The notes: a model not told the origin generated them from the sequence alone. A stretch of DNA of 64,000 nt from Alteromonadaceae bacterium XY-R5 (GCA_001660395.1 LXWE01000002.1:496001-560000); one strand, 5' to 3'; counted from the stretch's first letter, positions 44,827 through 56,723 are shown. A program made the numbers and translations.

Positions 44827-47103
44827 ATGTACTTCAAACGATACTCAATTTTATTAATTATCTTTGCCGTTTCTATTCTGCAGGGCTGTGGTGGCGGTAG
44901 CGGCTCTGGTTCAAATTCAAATAGTGGTCAAAGTCTCTCCAATTCCTCGCCCAGAGTGAATGCTGGCGATGATAAATCTGTTCTGAGTGGTCAAAGTGTC
45001 ATATTAAGTGGTACAGCAACAGACTCTGATGGCACTATCGCGGTTTATCTGTGGCAACAAATTAGCGGCGAAGAAGTCAGTCTGGAAAATGCTGAAAGCG
45101 CTTCTGCTAGCTTTACTGCACCAATCACTGGTGTTGAATTAACACTGACATTTCAACTTAGCGCGACGGACGACGACAACGCCACAAGCAGTGATACTGT
45201 CATAATTACGGTGCAGCCAGAGCTTAGTTCACCGAGTATCAATGCGGGTGCTGATCAAAGTGCTATAAGTGGTGATTCAGTGACCCTGTCTGCTTCAGCT
45301 AATGATCTCGATGGGGAGATTATTTCTTATCTTTGGCAACAGACTGCCGGAACCAGCGTAACATTAACTAATTCGGATCAGGCGGTTGCCAGTTTTACTG
45401 CACCGGATAGTGAAACGTCTCAATCCTTAACATTTTCTGTCACAGTCACTGATGATGATGGCTTAACCGCAACAGATAGCATTGATATTACTGTGGAGCC
45501 TACTGCAGTATCTTATGACAGTGAACCCGTTGTGTATGCCATTGAAGGCGCGGCCTACCACTATCGTCCGGATTTCCAGAATTGGAATGGACAATCTGGT
45601 GTCAGTTATAGCATTAATAATAAGCCGGAATGGGCGACCTTTAACTCGACCTCGGGAGAATTAAGTGGCGAAGCGGCATTGGACTCTATTGGTGAAAGTC
45701 GCTTCTTTGATATTGAAATCATTGCAACTAAAGGTGACGAAGAGCAGCGCGTTGGGCCTTTTAATATCACTCTTACCCAGCCAAATGGCCAGATTGAGGG
45801 CAAAATCTTAGTTGTCGTGACCTCATTTTCTGATACGACTTCATCAATAAATCAGGCGGATGTAACCGCATCTTATGCACAAATGGCCGAATTTATTGGT
45901 GAGCTAAGTCACGATAGACAGGAAGCCGATTTTACCTTGGCATTCATTGGTAGTATTGACCAAAGTCTGACAAATATTAAAGCATGGGCTGAAACATCTA
46001 CCTTTTTAGCCAAGGCGTTTCAAAATACCGATCCTGATTATGATGACGTCTGTGTGGTGGCTGACATTTTGGCAGATGCAGAAGCAATATTTGCAGCCGA
46101 AAAGGACACTTACCAATCGTTCTATGGTTATGAAATTGAAGCGTTAGATACTCGCTTTGCTGAAACTATTACCCAGGGAAACCCATGTGCTGAAAAGGCG
46201 TCAGGTGAAATTGCATTGAAATATATCGATATCCCTGAAGACTATGATGTAGATAGTTTCAATGCGATTGTTTTCCAGATCTATGATACTGATCATAACA
46301 GTGGTGGTTTTCAGAGTGTGTTAGAGGCATCCGTTGGGGTCACCCAAGGCGGTGCAGCAGTGGAAGACAAAACATTTCTAGTTTCAGGAGCAACAGACTT
46401 TAACCAGTCTCAACTGATGCGTTACCCAGATTTTGATGAGGAGGTACAAGCTGATTATTTCACTGGTGCACAGATCCAACTCACCGAGTTTGAGCAACAA
46501 ACCGTGCATGAGATTATTCACGCATTAGGTGTGGGAACCCACGACTGTGGTCTGGACTATTATACCAGTGTTGACTTCTCCTCTTTGGACACCACGTTAC
46601 AGGGCGATAATTATTCAAACTTTGGATATGGAGACTGGTTCAGTGTAATGGGGCGTTCGTCATACAGCACTGATCTGGCACCTTCTACAAAAGAATATCT
46701 AGGGTGGGTGAATAGCAACGAAATTCTTACCTATTCCGAGTCTGTCAGTGATGTTGTGATCGAGCAGGCCTTCGCAGAATCAGGGAAAGTGTTTGCGAAA
46801 ATTAAAGTGAATAGCGGTTGGCTTTATGTGAGCTACTATAATGGTGCAAGTTACTCAGAGAGCCTTACGCACCCTAACTTAAACGGCAATTTAGAGGGAG
46901 TTCAGATCCGTTATACAGGTGAACGAAACATCGAGGTATATAAAACACTCACAACATCTACCCTACTTGATCCAAATGAAGATTTAACTGATCACGATTA
47001 CGCATTAAAGCCTGGTGAAAGTTTTGAAATCTTTGATGTCAGAATTGATAACGTGACTATCAGTGGCACTCAGGCCCGTTTTGATATCACTTATACAGAG
47101 TAA
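44827..47103 (+). CDS. Lipoprotein metalloprotease with PKD-like domains (M6/M11-like)
   Basis: A 758-residue surface lipoprotein (lipobox LQGCGGGSG then a Ser/Gly linker). Two REJ/PKD-like repeats (NAGDDKSVLSGQSVILSGTATD and NAGADQSAISGDSVTLSASAND, about 38-225) and a cadherin-like/putative Ig domain (about 235-330) lead to a catalytic part. The zinc site is HEIIHALGVGTHD: H561, E562, H565, H572, with H572 one residue later than in strict metzincins. The downstream SVMGRSS is a Met-turn typical of M6/M11 proteases. It should digest extracellular or surface protein. It has no pro-peptide I can identify. Confidence 0.83.
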   Translation: MYFKRYSILLIIFAVSILQGCGGGSGSGSNSNSGQSLSNSSPRVNAGDDKSVLSGQSVILSGTATDSDGTIAVYLWQQISGEEVSLENAESASASFTAPITGVELTLTFQLSATDDDNATSSDTVIITVQPELSSPSINAGADQSAISGDSVTLSASANDLDGEIISYLWQQTAGTSVTLTNSDQAVASFTAPDSETSQSLTFSVTVTDDDGLTATDSIDITVEPTAVSYDSEPVVYAIEGAAYHYRPDFQNWNGQSGVSYSINNKPEWATFNSTSGELSGEAALDSIGESRFFDIEIIATKGDEEQRVGPFNITLTQPNGQIEGKILVVVTSFSDTTSSINQADVTASYAQMAEFIGELSHDRQEADFTLAFIGSIDQSLTNIKAWAETSTFLAKAFQNTDPDYDDVCVVADILADAEAIFAAEKDTYQSFYGYEIEALDTRFAETITQGNPCAEKASGEIALKYIDIPEDYDVDSFNAIVFQIYDTDHNSGGFQSVLEASVGVTQGGAAVEDKTFLVSGATDFNQSQLMRYPDFDEEVQADYFTGAQIQLTEFEQQTVHEIIHALGVGTHDCGLDYYTSVDFSSLDTTLQGDNYSNFGYGDWFSVMGRSSYSTDLAPSTKEYLGWVNSNEILTYSESVSDVVIEQAFAESGKVFAKIKVNSGWLYVSYYNGASYSESLTHPNLNGNLEGVQIRYTGERNIEVYKTLTTSTLLDPNEDLTDHDYALKPGESFEIFDVRIDNVTISGTQARFDITYTE

Positions 47104-47121
47104 AATTAATACCATTTTCAG

Positions 47122-47149
47122 GCAGCCTTTCAATCGCCGGAAAGGCTGC
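47122..47149 (+). terminator. Terminator after the metalloprotease gene
   Basis: GCAGCCTTTC/GAAAGGCTGC, 8-base loop, followed by TAATCTTATTT. Confidence 0.75.
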
Positions 47150-47322
47150 TAATCTTATTTATGATACCTGCCGAAATCATACTTTGTGATTAAATATTAA
47201 TCACTTGCGATTGCTGTAGTACAGATATCTCTATATGTATGCTTTGTCTATTGTGAGGTTTGTAACCGCCCAAATTGTCCGGTAGATAACCGGAATGGCA
47301 ATACATTTAAGGAATCCACTGT

Positions 47323-48357
47323 ATGCCAGATACTCATAAACCTACGGTCTTGGTTGTGGATGACACACCGGATAACATCGCGCTTCTGAGTGAGGTTCTA
47401 AAGCAAGACTACCGAATAAAAGCGGCATTAAATGGCCCGCTTGCTCTACAAATAGCCAGTGCGACTGACAAACCCGATATCATTTTACTTGATGTGATGA
47501 TGCCCCAGATGGATGGGTATGAAGTTTGTAAAGCCTTAAAGCGAGATCCGATAACTGCTGGGATCCCCATTATTTTTGTTACCGCAAAATCGGATGTCGA
47601 AGATGAGAAATATGGGTTTAGTCTGGGGGCAGTGGATTACATCACTAAACCCATCAGCCCACCGCTGGTGAAAGCGAGAGTCAAAAGTCAGCTGGTTATT
47701 TATGATCAAGCCAGACACCTTGAAAAACTAGTTCAGGAGCGCACGCAGGAGCTGATTCAAACCCGTTACGAGATTATCCGTCGGTTAGGACGAGCCGCAG
47801 AGTTTAAAGATAATGAAACCGGAATGCATGTTGTTCGTATGAGCTGGTTTTCTCGTTATTTAGCCGAGGAAATTGGCCAGTCTGACGAGTGGTGTGATCT
47901 ACTTTTTAATGCGGCTCCTATGCACGATATTGGCAAAATAGGTATTCCGGACCGTATTCTACTCAAGCCTGGGAAATTAGATCCTGATGAGTGGGAAATC
48001 ATGCAAAAACATGCTTTGTATGGTGCCGAAATTCTCGGTGAACATGCTTCGCCATTACTGCAAATGGCCAAAGAGGTGGCAATTACTCACCACGAAAAAT
48101 GGAATGGCAAGGGATATCCACATGGTCTTAGAGGAGATGATATCCCGTTAAGTGGGCGAATTGTCGCAATTGCTGATGTGTTTGATGCTTTAACCAGTGA
48201 ACGACCATATAAGCGAGCCTGGAGCGAAGAAGAAGCTGTGGCATTGTTACAAAAAGAGGCGGGGGAGCATTTTGATCCTGCCTTAATACCTCCTTTCATT
48301 AATTGTTTACCTCGTATACGTGAAACCCAGAATATGTATCGGGATGCAGAGGAATAA
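47323..48357 (+). CDS. Response regulator with HD-GYP domain (cyclic di-GMP phosphodiesterase)
   Basis: A 344-residue RpfG-type protein. The receiver at 1-120 has D57 (LLDVMMPQMDG), an acidic pair (VVDDTPDN) and K in ITKPI. The HD-GYP domain at about 150-335 has H201-D202 (MHDIGKIGIPDRILLKPGKL), HHEKWNGKGYP and IVAIADVFDALTS. All catalytic residues of HD-GYP are present, so it should hydrolyse cyclic di-GMP. A short coiled linker (RHLEKLVQERTQELIQTR) joins the domains. The hybrid kinase gene follows after 22 bases, so the regulator is likely its partner. Confidence 0.94.
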   Translation: MPDTHKPTVLVVDDTPDNIALLSEVLKQDYRIKAALNGPLALQIASATDKPDIILLDVMMPQMDGYEVCKALKRDPITAGIPIIFVTAKSDVEDEKYGFSLGAVDYITKPISPPLVKARVKSQLVIYDQARHLEKLVQERTQELIQTRYEIIRRLGRAAEFKDNETGMHVVRMSWFSRYLAEEIGQSDEWCDLLFNAAPMHDIGKIGIPDRILLKPGKLDPDEWEIMQKHALYGAEILGEHASPLLQMAKEVAITHHEKWNGKGYPHGLRGDDIPLSGRIVAIADVFDALTSERPYKRAWSEEEAVALLQKEAGEHFDPALIPPFINCLPRIRETQNMYRDAEE

Positions 48358-48379
48358 AGTTGTCGGGTAAGGAATACAT

Positions 48380-51300
48380 ATGTCTACAGGGTCATGGTTG
48401 AAGGCTTGTATTTGGTGGCTGTCGATAGGGATCACCATGCTAGGGGCTACGGTTATTCTTGGCTGGTATATTGGCAGCGCAACACTGGTTCAGGTGAATC
48501 CAACCTTTACTCCAATGCAATTCAATACTGCGTTGGGATTTGTCTTGTCAGGATTAGGTTTAATCAGTCTGCAAGGCGATAAAGTGCGGGTTTCACAAGG
48601 GCTGGCAATATTGGTACTAGTACTGGGGAGCGGAACCCTCATGCAGTATTTATTGGGTATAAGCTTTGGTATTGATGAAGTGTTTATGCATCACTACCTG
48701 GGTCAGGAAGGTTTATTGTACCCAGGCAGAATGGCACCCAATACAGCGCTCTGTTTCTTTCTTACCGGGGTAGCACTCTTATTATCCTCAACCTCCCGTA
48801 ATAGGCGCGTTTCACCTAGCGTAGATGCATTAATTTTGTCCCTCGGCGCGGTAGCATTTATCGGATATCTTGCCGACGTTAAAAATGCCTATGGCTGGGG
48901 TAAGTTAACTCAGATGGCTGCGCACACAGCGATTGGCTTTATTTTGATTGGTAGTACTTTACTTGCTTATAAAGCACGATATTTTTCCCGGATTGAGCGG
49001 ACGAACGTTCAGTGGCTTGTGGTGCCTATCGCCATAACCGGTGCGGCAGTGAGTATCATGTTTGGTGTAGCCGTGAGTTTCAGTTCCGCTAACGTAAATC
49101 AGCATGATCCGGTTTTCACCACGACCTATGCTGCGGAAGCGATTACGTTATTTGGATTATCGTTAACCATCATAGTCTGCTATGCAATTACTCAGCTAAA
49201 ACAAGCGAACAAACGCAAGCAAAGTAAGATTGCCATCTATGCCAGTATTTATTTGGGGTTTGTGCTGGCCTTTTATTTTATGCAGTCAGAAGAGCAAAAA
49301 CTCCAGGCGGAAATTGAATATCGCTATGATGAAAATGCTCAGCGGGTAATTAACAACGTTGAATCAGCCCTTGGTCTTTATATTGAAAATCTTTATTTGA
49401 TTCAGACTGGCTTTCACGCCGCAAAATTAGTTCATTCTGCGGAGTTTAGAAATCTGGTTAGACGCCCCTTAAAAACCCATCGGGGCTTACTTTCGATTAG
49501 CTTTTTAAAAGCTATCGAGCCTGAGGATGTGTCGTCTTACCCTTCAATTATCCGTGATGCTGAGGGGCAGGCGATCAATCCAGCATCATCTCCGGAGCGG
49601 ACCTATTTCCCCGTGCAATTCAGCGAACCGCTGCTAAATAACGAGTTTATGCTTGGGTTGGACGTTGCAAGCATTCCGGCCATGCAAAAGGCCATGCATC
49701 TTGCTCTGGCTTCAGATGCACCGGCTCTATCTGCGAGTTTTAATTTTGCCCACTTCGAAAAGAATGTGCTTTTGGCATTTTTGCCTGTTTATGACGACTA
49801 CCTTGATTCAGATTTACTTTCAATTCGCACCGCGCATTTGCTTGGTTATGCCATGCTAGTGATCGGTATTGATGAAATGTTTGATGTGTCGCTAGGCAAC
49901 CAAACAGCTGCGGAAGATAGCCATATCCTGTTTCTCGATCCCGAGCGGGATAACGCACTGGTTTATCAACATAGTGCAATTAAAGCGAACAACCTATCAC
50001 TGAATGAGATTAAGCATAATGGACGTTTAAGTTATTCCCAATCGATCGAGTTTGGAGGTCGCACGTTTAATTTGAAGATGATCGCGGCTAATTCTGATGC
50101 TTATGCAACCCATATAACACAAGTGTTACCGCTTCCCCTTATTACACTAATTCTGGCCGGTTTAATCGCGCTGTATTTTAGAAACGCGTTGAAGCGTCAG
50201 GATCAAATGACCCATTTGCTGGCATATCAGGAAGCGCTTATCGATGCTATGCCCAATCCTATCGTGGTCAAAGACAAGAATCTGGATATTAAAGCGGTTA
50301 ATCATGCGTTTGAAACTGCATTTAATATCGACAGAAAAGATATTGAGGGGAAATCTTTGCTGGATACTCACTTCTTACCAGATTCGGTGAAGCATTTGTT
50401 TTTTGAAGAGGATAAACAACTGCTTAAACGTGGTGGAAGCAGCAATAATAGTATCGATGTGCTTTATCAGGACGGTTTATTGCATCACCTGTTATATATG
50501 CGTACTTCGTTTGAGGTCGGTGGTGAGCCACAAGGGGTAATAGGTCTGGCTGTCGATATGACCGAACCCTTGCAGCAACAAAAACAGATCGACAGTATTT
50601 TTCAAAATTTGACCGATGGCGTAGGCATGCTGGATGAATCAGGCTTTATCAAAGCGAATCCAGCACTCTTAAACTTACTCGGCTTTGAATGTGAAGAGGA
50701 ATTGATGGGCCTAATGCCCCATGATCCGCGCCTGTCACCCAGTAAACAGCCATCAGGTGAAGATTCAGAGCAAATTGCCAGGCAAAATATGCGGCATATG
50801 TTCTCAGAATCCAGAGTAAAGGAGTTTGAATGGACGCATAAACGGGGGGAGAAGGAATGGTTGGCTGCAGTCACCCTGGTCCCCATTGTGAATCAGGATA
50901 AGCCTGCAATTGTCTGTATATTGCGTGATATTGGCGAAGTCAGGCGTAAAGAAGTTGCGCTTGCCAGAAGTCAGACGCTGTTAAACCGCAGCCAGTCGAT
51001 GGCGAAAATTGGAGGTTGGGAATACGACCTGGCCCGGCAAACATTCTATTGGTCGGATGAATGTTACAAAATCCATCAGGTTAAGCCGAGTGTTGAACAT
51101 GATCTATTGCAGCTTACCGTGTCCTGTTATCAGGATGATATGCGTGAACGAGTAACGATGGCATATCGTGCCTGTATAGAGGAGGGCACCACTTTTGATA
51201 TTGAAGGACGATTCATTGGACGTCAGGGCCAGGAAATATGGGTACGCACAACGGGCGAACCTTTGTATGACGATGAAGCGTTGATTGCGGTAGTTGGCAA

Positions 51301-54300
51301 TATTGCGGATATTACGGAACGGCGCAATGCCATTGAGGCTGTGCGTAGCGCGCAGAAACAGACTAAAGACTTTTTAGATAACCTGCCAGCGGTAGCCTTT
51401 CTCAAAGACCTGGACAGACGATATCAACTGGTCAATCGAAAATGGGAGGAGGTTACCGGGCTTAGCGAAGCGGATGTGCTCGGTAAACAGGACAGCGACC
51501 TATTTGATACAGAAATAGCGGAACATTTTACCCTGAAAGATCGTGAAGTATTAGCAACGGGGAAAACGCTGATTTACGAAGACCAGGGTCAGGGAGATGC
51601 AGAAGGGCGTTACTATCTTTGCCACAAGTTTGCCATGGAAAATCAGCATGGCAGCGTAGTAGGGATAGGGGGAGCTGCGATTGAGATTACCGACCTGAAA
51701 AATAGTGAATATGCCCTTAGTTTAAGCAAGGAGAGGGCGAGAACCTTATTGGATTCAACGCCTGAGCCACTGTTAGTCGTCAATCACCAGGGCATCATTT
51801 TGGAAACTAACGATGCAATAACTCGCGTATTTCATTATCAAAAATCAGAAGTCATTGGTGAGTCAATAAGTCTATTGATCCCAAAAGAGCTGCACACAAT
51901 ACATCTTGAGCATTTCAATCGTTTTATTACCTCGCCTCGTTCAGCGGATATGTCCTCACGTCGCGATATTCGTGGTGTGACCAAAGAAGGTGACTTTCTG
52001 ATAGTTGAGATAAACCTCAATCCTATTGATATTGATGGTGAAACGCTGGTTGTCGCCGGGATCCGTGATGTTACTTTGCAGCGACAGGCAGAACAAAAAG
52101 TGCTGGATGCAAAAGCGCAAATAGAAGAAAAGCAGGCCTTACTTCAAACCTTGTTTGACAATATTCCCGACCTGATCTTCGCTAAAGATGTAGATGGCGT
52201 CTACATGGATATTAACGCCGCCTGTGAGACCTTCGCTGGGCGGGAAAAAGCCAATTTTATCGGTAAAACTGACTACGATATTTATGCGCCTGAAGATGCT
52301 GAGCGCTTTCGCAAAATGGATTTGAAAATGCTGGAGCAGGCGGAAGCTCGTCGAAATGAAGAGTGGGTTACCTACCCCGATGGTCATCAAGTGTTGTTGG
52401 ATACATTGAAAACGCCGCTTAAATCGGCATCGGGTAAGATTATAGGTTTATTGGGTATTTCCCGGGACATCACTGAGCGCAAGCAGTTTGAGCAAATGCT
52501 GCAACAGTCAAAAGCGGCTGCAGACGCTGCGAATCAAGCCAAGTCTGACTTTTTGGCCAATATGTCCCATGAAATTCGTACGCCTATGAATGCTATCATT
52601 GGTATGAGCCATTTAGCTTTGCAGACGGACTTAAATCGTAAGCAGCGCAACTATATCGACAAAGTTCATCGCAGTGCAGAATCCCTGCTCGGGATCATTA
52701 ACGATATTCTTGATTTTTCTAAGATTGAAGCCGGAAAACTAACGATTGAACAAGTGCCATTTCGATTAGAAGATGTCTTGGATAACTTGACTAATTTGGT
52801 GGGGTTAAAGGCGGAAGAGAAGGGAATTGAGCTGCATTATGATCTTGCGCCTGAAATGCCGCTGGCCTTAATCGGTGACCCCCTAAGATTGGGACAGATA
52901 CTTATTAACCTGGGTAATAATGCGGTGAAATTTACCGAAACAGGTGGCGAAGTGCTGGTGCGGATTTGGCCAGAGCAGGAAACCAGTGAACAGGTGATAT
53001 TGCACGCGATTGTCAAAGACAACGGTATAGGAATGTCAACCGAGCAACAAGGACGATTGTTCCAGTCATTTTCTCAGGCTGATTCTTCTACCACCAGAAA
53101 GTATGGGGGAACCGGCTTAGGTCTGACGATATGCAAGAAATTAACCGAAATGATGGCCGGCGACATCGCTGTGAACAGCGAATTAGGCGTTGGCAGTAGC
53201 TTTGAATTTAGTGTGACGTTTCAAAAACAGAAAGGTCAGCTTTCCAAACGCAAAGCTCGTATCGCTGAATTGGGTGCATTGCGTATTCTGGTCGTGGACG
53301 ATAATAGCACCGCCAGAGATATTTTTAGCAACATGCTGGCCCAGTTTGGGTTTCGGGTTGACCAGGCTGCAACGGGCAAACAGGCCTTATCAAGATTAAG
53401 TGAAGCGGATCAATCTGATCCGTATGAACTGGTGTTGATGGACTGGAAAATGCCGGGGATGGACGGCATTGAAGTCGCTGCGCAAATTCAACGAGTGCTT
53501 AACTTATCAAACGTACCGACCATTATTATGGTGACTGCGTATGGTAGGGAAGAAGCCGAAAACGCCGCTAAAGGTCTGAATGTTAGTGGCTTTTTGACCA
53601 AACCTGTCACCCCTTCAAGTATGTTGGACGGTATTTTACATGCAATGGGAAAAGAGATAGTTGGTACCTCGAAACCGAATAAGGCTCAGGATTTAGCTCA
53701 GGAGGCCGTTGAAAAACTCTATGGGGCACGAGTGCTTCTGGTTGAAGATAATGAGCTGAATCAGGAACTGGCCATGGAGTTGCTGAGCCTGAATCATATT
53801 CAGGTGGAATTAGCCGTCAATGGTAAAGACGCAATCGATATGCTGGAAAAGAAAGAATTTGACGGCGTGCTAATGGATTGTCAAATGCCAGTGATGGATG
53901 GTTATGTCGCTACCCGCCAAATTCGACTGTATGAGAAATATAAACATTTACCTATTATTGCCATGACCGCTAACGCAATGGCTGGAGACAGAGAAAAGGT
54001 GTTGGACGCTGGCATGAATGACCATATCGCCAAACCCATTGACGTCAATGAGATGTTTATTGTGATGGCGAAATGGATCAGACCTAATGGTGCTCAGGCG
54101 TTAGCTCAAGCCTCAGCAAGTGGTTACAAGCCAGTGCAGGAAGATACATTTTTGCCCGATATAGCCGGTATTGACGTCGCCAAAGGCTTGTTAAATATGC
54201 AGGGTAATCGCAAGCTGTATAGAAAATTGGTTGGCAGATTTCGCGAGGGGAATCTCAATTTCACGGCGTCTTTAAAGGCAGCAGATGATAACGAAGCTAA

Positions 54301-54715
54301 GATGCTAGTGCATACGCTCAAAGGTACGGCTGGCAGTATCGGTGCAATGAAATTATATGAATTAGCTGCCCTGTTTGAAATGAGCGAAAGCGGAAGTGAC
54401 AGAGATATGGCTATGACGCGCTTGTTTAGCGAACTGGATAACGTGCAAAAGGGGATTGAACTCGCGCTAGGACAGAATGAGCAACTGCAGGAAAAGCCGT
54501 TCGATCCAGAGGTACTTCTGCAATTGCTTACTGTTCTGGAGCTTGCCGTGGATGAATATGATACCGATGCTATTGATAAAGCTGAGCAACTGCAGGATAT
54601 GTTGGGTACATCAGAACATGCAGCGTTGGTGAAGCAATTACTCAATGAATTGAACCGGTTTGATTTCGCTGCAGCTAAATTAACGTTAACCGAACTGAAT
54701 ACTCGATTGTCATAA
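48380..54715 (+). CDS. Large hybrid sensor kinase: membrane + CHASE + six PAS + HK + two receivers + Hpt
   Basis: A 2111-residue sensor. Residues 10-275 have seven or eight TM segments (MASE-like). A CHASE domain spans about 310-540 ([20 protein letters not shown]), and one more TM lies near 577-597. Six PAS domains occupy about 617-1370 (starts [76 protein letters not shown]). HisKA has H1397 ([11 protein letters not shown]), and the HATPase has NNAVKFT and [12 protein letters not shown]. Receivers have D1688 and D1833. The Hpt has H1978 ([14 protein letters not shown]). The phosphorelay is complete. It probably feeds the HD-GYP regulator upstream. Confidence 0.94.
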   Translation: MSTGSWLKACIWWLSIGITMLGATVILGWYIGSATLVQVNPTFTPMQFNTALGFVLSGLGLISLQGDKVRVSQGLAILVLVLGSGTLMQYLLGISFGIDEVFMHHYLGQEGLLYPGRMAPNTALCFFLTGVALLLSSTSRNRRVSPSVDALILSLGAVAFIGYLADVKNAYGWGKLTQMAAHTAIGFILIGSTLLAYKARYFSRIERTNVQWLVVPIAITGAAVSIMFGVAVSFSSANVNQHDPVFTTTYAAEAITLFGLSLTIIVCYAITQLKQANKRKQSKIAIYASIYLGFVLAFYFMQSEEQKLQAEIEYRYDENAQRVINNVESALGLYIENLYLIQTGFHAAKLVHSAEFRNLVRRPLKTHRGLLSISFLKAIEPEDVSSYPSIIRDAEGQAINPASSPERTYFPVQFSEPLLNNEFMLGLDVASIPAMQKAMHLALASDAPALSASFNFAHFEKNVLLAFLPVYDDYLDSDLLSIRTAHLLGYAMLVIGIDEMFDVSLGNQTAAEDSHILFLDPERDNALVYQHSAIKANNLSLNEIKHNGRLSYSQSIEFGGRTFNLKMIAANSDAYATHITQVLPLPLITLILAGLIALYFRNALKRQDQMTHLLAYQEALIDAMPNPIVVKDKNLDIKAVNHAFETAFNIDRKDIEGKSLLDTHFLPDSVKHLFFEEDKQLLKRGGSSNNSIDVLYQDGLLHHLLYMRTSFEVGGEPQGVIGLAVDMTEPLQQQKQIDSIFQNLTDGVGMLDESGFIKANPALLNLLGFECEEELMGLMPHDPRLSPSKQPSGEDSEQIARQNMRHMFSESRVKEFEWTHKRGEKEWLAAVTLVPIVNQDKPAIVCILRDIGEVRRKEVALARSQTLLNRSQSMAKIGGWEYDLARQTFYWSDECYKIHQVKPSVEHDLLQLTVSCYQDDMRERVTMAYRACIEEGTTFDIEGRFIGRQGQEIWVRTTGEPLYDDEALIAVVGNIADITERRNAIEAVRSAQKQTKDFLDNLPAVAFLKDLDRRYQLVNRKWEEVTGLSEADVLGKQDSDLFDTEIAEHFTLKDREVLATGKTLIYEDQGQGDAEGRYYLCHKFAMENQHGSVVGIGGAAIEITDLKNSEYALSLSKERARTLLDSTPEPLLVVNHQGIILETNDAITRVFHYQKSEVIGESISLLIPKELHTIHLEHFNRFITSPRSADMSSRRDIRGVTKEGDFLIVEINLNPIDIDGETLVVAGIRDVTLQRQAEQKVLDAKAQIEEKQALLQTLFDNIPDLIFAKDVDGVYMDINAACETFAGREKANFIGKTDYDIYAPEDAERFRKMDLKMLEQAEARRNEEWVTYPDGHQVLLDTLKTPLKSASGKIIGLLGISRDITERKQFEQMLQQSKAAADAANQAKSDFLANMSHEIRTPMNAIIGMSHLALQTDLNRKQRNYIDKVHRSAESLLGIINDILDFSKIEAGKLTIEQVPFRLEDVLDNLTNLVGLKAEEKGIELHYDLAPEMPLALIGDPLRLGQILINLGNNAVKFTETGGEVLVRIWPEQETSEQVILHAIVKDNGIGMSTEQQGRLFQSFSQADSSTTRKYGGTGLGLTICKKLTEMMAGDIAVNSELGVGSSFEFSVTFQKQKGQLSKRKARIAELGALRILVVDDNSTARDIFSNMLAQFGFRVDQAATGKQALSRLSEADQSDPYELVLMDWKMPGMDGIEVAAQIQRVLNLSNVPTIIMVTAYGREEAENAAKGLNVSGFLTKPVTPSSMLDGILHAMGKEIVGTSKPNKAQDLAQEAVEKLYGARVLLVEDNELNQELAMELLSLNHIQVELAVNGKDAIDMLEKKEFDGVLMDCQMPVMDGYVATRQIRLYEKYKHLPIIAMTANAMAGDREKVLDAGMNDHIAKPIDVNEMFIVMAKWIRPNGAQALAQASASGYKPVQEDTFLPDIAGIDVAKGLLNMQGNRKLYRKLVGRFREGNLNFTASLKAADDNEAKMLVHTLKGTAGSIGAMKLYELAALFEMSESGSDRDMAMTRLFSELDNVQKGIELALGQNEQLQEKPFDPEVLLQLLTVLELAVDEYDTDAIDKAEQLQDMLGTSEHAALVKQLLNELNRFDFAAAKLTLTELNTRLS

Positions 54716-54734
54716 CTGAGGAGACCCCCTGGGT

Positions 54735-56294
54735 ATGAAAACGTCTTCACTGGATTCGCTAGAGCCTTTCAAGGCTACTCCCACGTCATATAAAACTATG
54801 ACGGCGCTCGTCGTGGATAATGTTGATAACATTCGCATGACAGTGATGGCGATGCTTGTTGATGCCGGATTTAAAAAGGTTTTTCATGCCAGCACTGGTA
54901 TTGAAGCCTTGAATATACTCAGTGTGCATAAAATTGATGTAGTGCTATCAGAATGGCAATTGCCGAAACTCGATGGGATCGAACTACTGCGTAAAATTAG
55001 ATTGGACCCTAAATCTACTAAGTTACCCTTTGTGATGATGTCCTCAACCATAGAGCAAACAGAGGTGATTCGGGCGATTAAAAATGGTGTGTCCGAGTAT
55101 GTGGTTAAACCATTTTCAGCCAAAATTCTGATCGAGAGAATTAAAAGAGCGATAGAGTTTCCGGTTAAAAATACTGCAGCACTGCTTAAACCTGCGGGAA
55201 AGCAACAGCCTAAAGACAAAGAAAATCTGCAGGTATTGGTTGTCGATGATGAGCCTGCCAATATTCAGATTATCTCTGAACTACTCAAGTCCGATTACAA
55301 GGTGCGTGCGACGACTGATGGAGAAAGTGCTCTTAATCTGTGTCTGGGAGAGCTGCCGCCAGATCTTATTTTACTCGACATAATGATGCCAAACATGGAT
55401 GGCTTTGAGGTGATCAAGCGTCTGAAAAGCCACCCAAAAATTCAGCATATAACGGTGATGTTTATCTCTGCTATGGATCAAATTAAAGATGTGGTCGAAG
55501 GCCTTAATTTAGGCGCCGTAGATTATATTACTAAGCCGTTTTCTTCGGAAATTGTGCGCGCCAGAGTCAATGCTCAGGCGGCTGCTATTCGATCTCAAAA
55601 ACTGATGCGGGAGCAAGTTGATACTTTGATGGAAATCACTCGGCTGAAGGATGAATTTGATCGCATTATGAAAAATGATTTGAAGCAACCCATGGAAGAA
55701 ATCTTCAAATCGTTGGATTTTCTTGAGCGTTATCCATCTGACACGGCAAAGGTGAAACAGATGTCAGGGTCCATTCGTCACTCAACGGCACGCTTGTATC
55801 AGATGGTGGACGATATGCTGACCCTGGCAAAAATTGAAGAGGGTACTTATCAATTGAATCCTCAGCTATTTGATATGAATGCGGTTATTTTGCAGGTGAT
55901 TGAGAGCTTTCAAACCACGATCAAGAACAAGCGCCTTGAAGTGCATTTTGACGTTGGCAAAGCTGGCATGGTGAATGGCGAAGAAAAATTAACCGTATCG
56001 ATTATGACTAACTTAATCAAGAATGCGTTGGAAGCCGCCCCCAGGGGCTCAGCAGTGAAAATCGATTTGGAAGAGTCGGTTAAATACCGAATGATATCAA
56101 TTAGCAATATGGGGGCAGTCCCAGACGAAATCCTGGATACCTTCTTTGATAAGTATGTCAGCTATGGCAAGCGGGACGGTAGCGGTATCGGAACCTATGC
56201 ATCAAAACTGATGACTGAAATTCAGGGTGGCACGATTGATTTTGTGTCTTCGGAGCAAAAGGGGACAAGGTTAACGGTTCAGTTACTGAAGTAA
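54735..56294 (+). CDS. Double-receiver, kinase-like protein with degenerate receiver and H-box
   Basis: A 519-residue protein. Receiver 1 (about 20-145) has the phosphoacceptor replaced: VVLSEWQLPKLDG has E73 where Asp is expected, and the acidic pair is reduced to VVDNVDN. Receiver 2 (about 165-290) is normal with D215 (LLDIMMPNMDG). A HisKA-like helix follows with MKNDLKQPMEE, in which N314 stands at the place of the phospho-His. The HATPase is partly kept (NLIKNALEAA, GSGIGTYASKL), but the usual DNG is SNMG. It should not autophosphorylate at the usual His. The likely role is an adaptor, phosphatase or binding partner of the big kinase. Confidence 0.88.
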   Translation: MKTSSLDSLEPFKATPTSYKTMTALVVDNVDNIRMTVMAMLVDAGFKKVFHASTGIEALNILSVHKIDVVLSEWQLPKLDGIELLRKIRLDPKSTKLPFVMMSSTIEQTEVIRAIKNGVSEYVVKPFSAKILIERIKRAIEFPVKNTAALLKPAGKQQPKDKENLQVLVVDDEPANIQIISELLKSDYKVRATTDGESALNLCLGELPPDLILLDIMMPNMDGFEVIKRLKSHPKIQHITVMFISAMDQIKDVVEGLNLGAVDYITKPFSSEIVRARVNAQAAAIRSQKLMREQVDTLMEITRLKDEFDRIMKNDLKQPMEEIFKSLDFLERYPSDTAKVKQMSGSIRHSTARLYQMVDDMLTLAKIEEGTYQLNPQLFDMNAVILQVIESFQTTIKNKRLEVHFDVGKAGMVNGEEKLTVSIMTNLIKNALEAAPRGSAVKIDLEESVKYRMISISNMGAVPDEILDTFFDKYVSYGKRDGSGIGTYASKLMTEIQGGTIDFVSSEQKGTRLTVQLLK

Positions 56295-56318
56295 TGGTTC
56301 AGTGCCGCTTTAATGAGA

Positions 56319-56714
56319 TTAAAACAAGGTATCGATATGGGTTTCACCACAGGCATCCGCCATCAATGCCTGCTGGCGTTCTTGTTCGGTGAGTATGCCA
56401 ACCAGCGGCGTGGCACGGCGTAATTTTCGCATTCTGGGAGTATCGTCCAGCACGCCCTGACGAAAGGCATCTGCATCATCAATGTGCTCCAGCAAGCTAT
56501 GCCAGGTGAGCCAGGCGCCATAGCCGAGTTTACCTTGCTCCAGTCTTGCCTTAAGTACATCAAATAAAGGTTCGGCAAGTTCGGGCTGGGCCAGCAGTTT
56601 ATCCACCATGGCAGAGTGGATGACCCAAATCTGGCGATCGATATTCTCGTCTTTAATGCCGGTTTTCTTCAGACGACTGCGGCGCTTGTCCCTTTGGTTA
56701 CGCTGCGAAAACAT
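56319..56714 (-). CDS. Hypothetical cytoplasmic protein, 131 residues
   Basis: A soluble, helical, basic N-terminal protein (MFSQRNQRDKRRSRLKKTG). The rest has hydrophobic heptad-like helices (VIHSAMVDKLLAQPELAEPLFDVLKARLE). There is no signal peptide, and I do not recognise a family. It follows the DUF3820 gene by 9 bases and is probably the last gene of the ABC-transporter transcript. Confidence 0.7.
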   Translation of the reverse strand: MFSQRNQRDKRRSRLKKTGIKDENIDRQIWVIHSAMVDKLLAQPELAEPLFDVLKARLEQGKLGYGAWLTWHSLLEHIDDADAFRQGVLDDTPRMRKLRRATPLVGILTEQERQQALMADACGETHIDTLF

Positions 56715-56723
56715 GGTTCAGAC

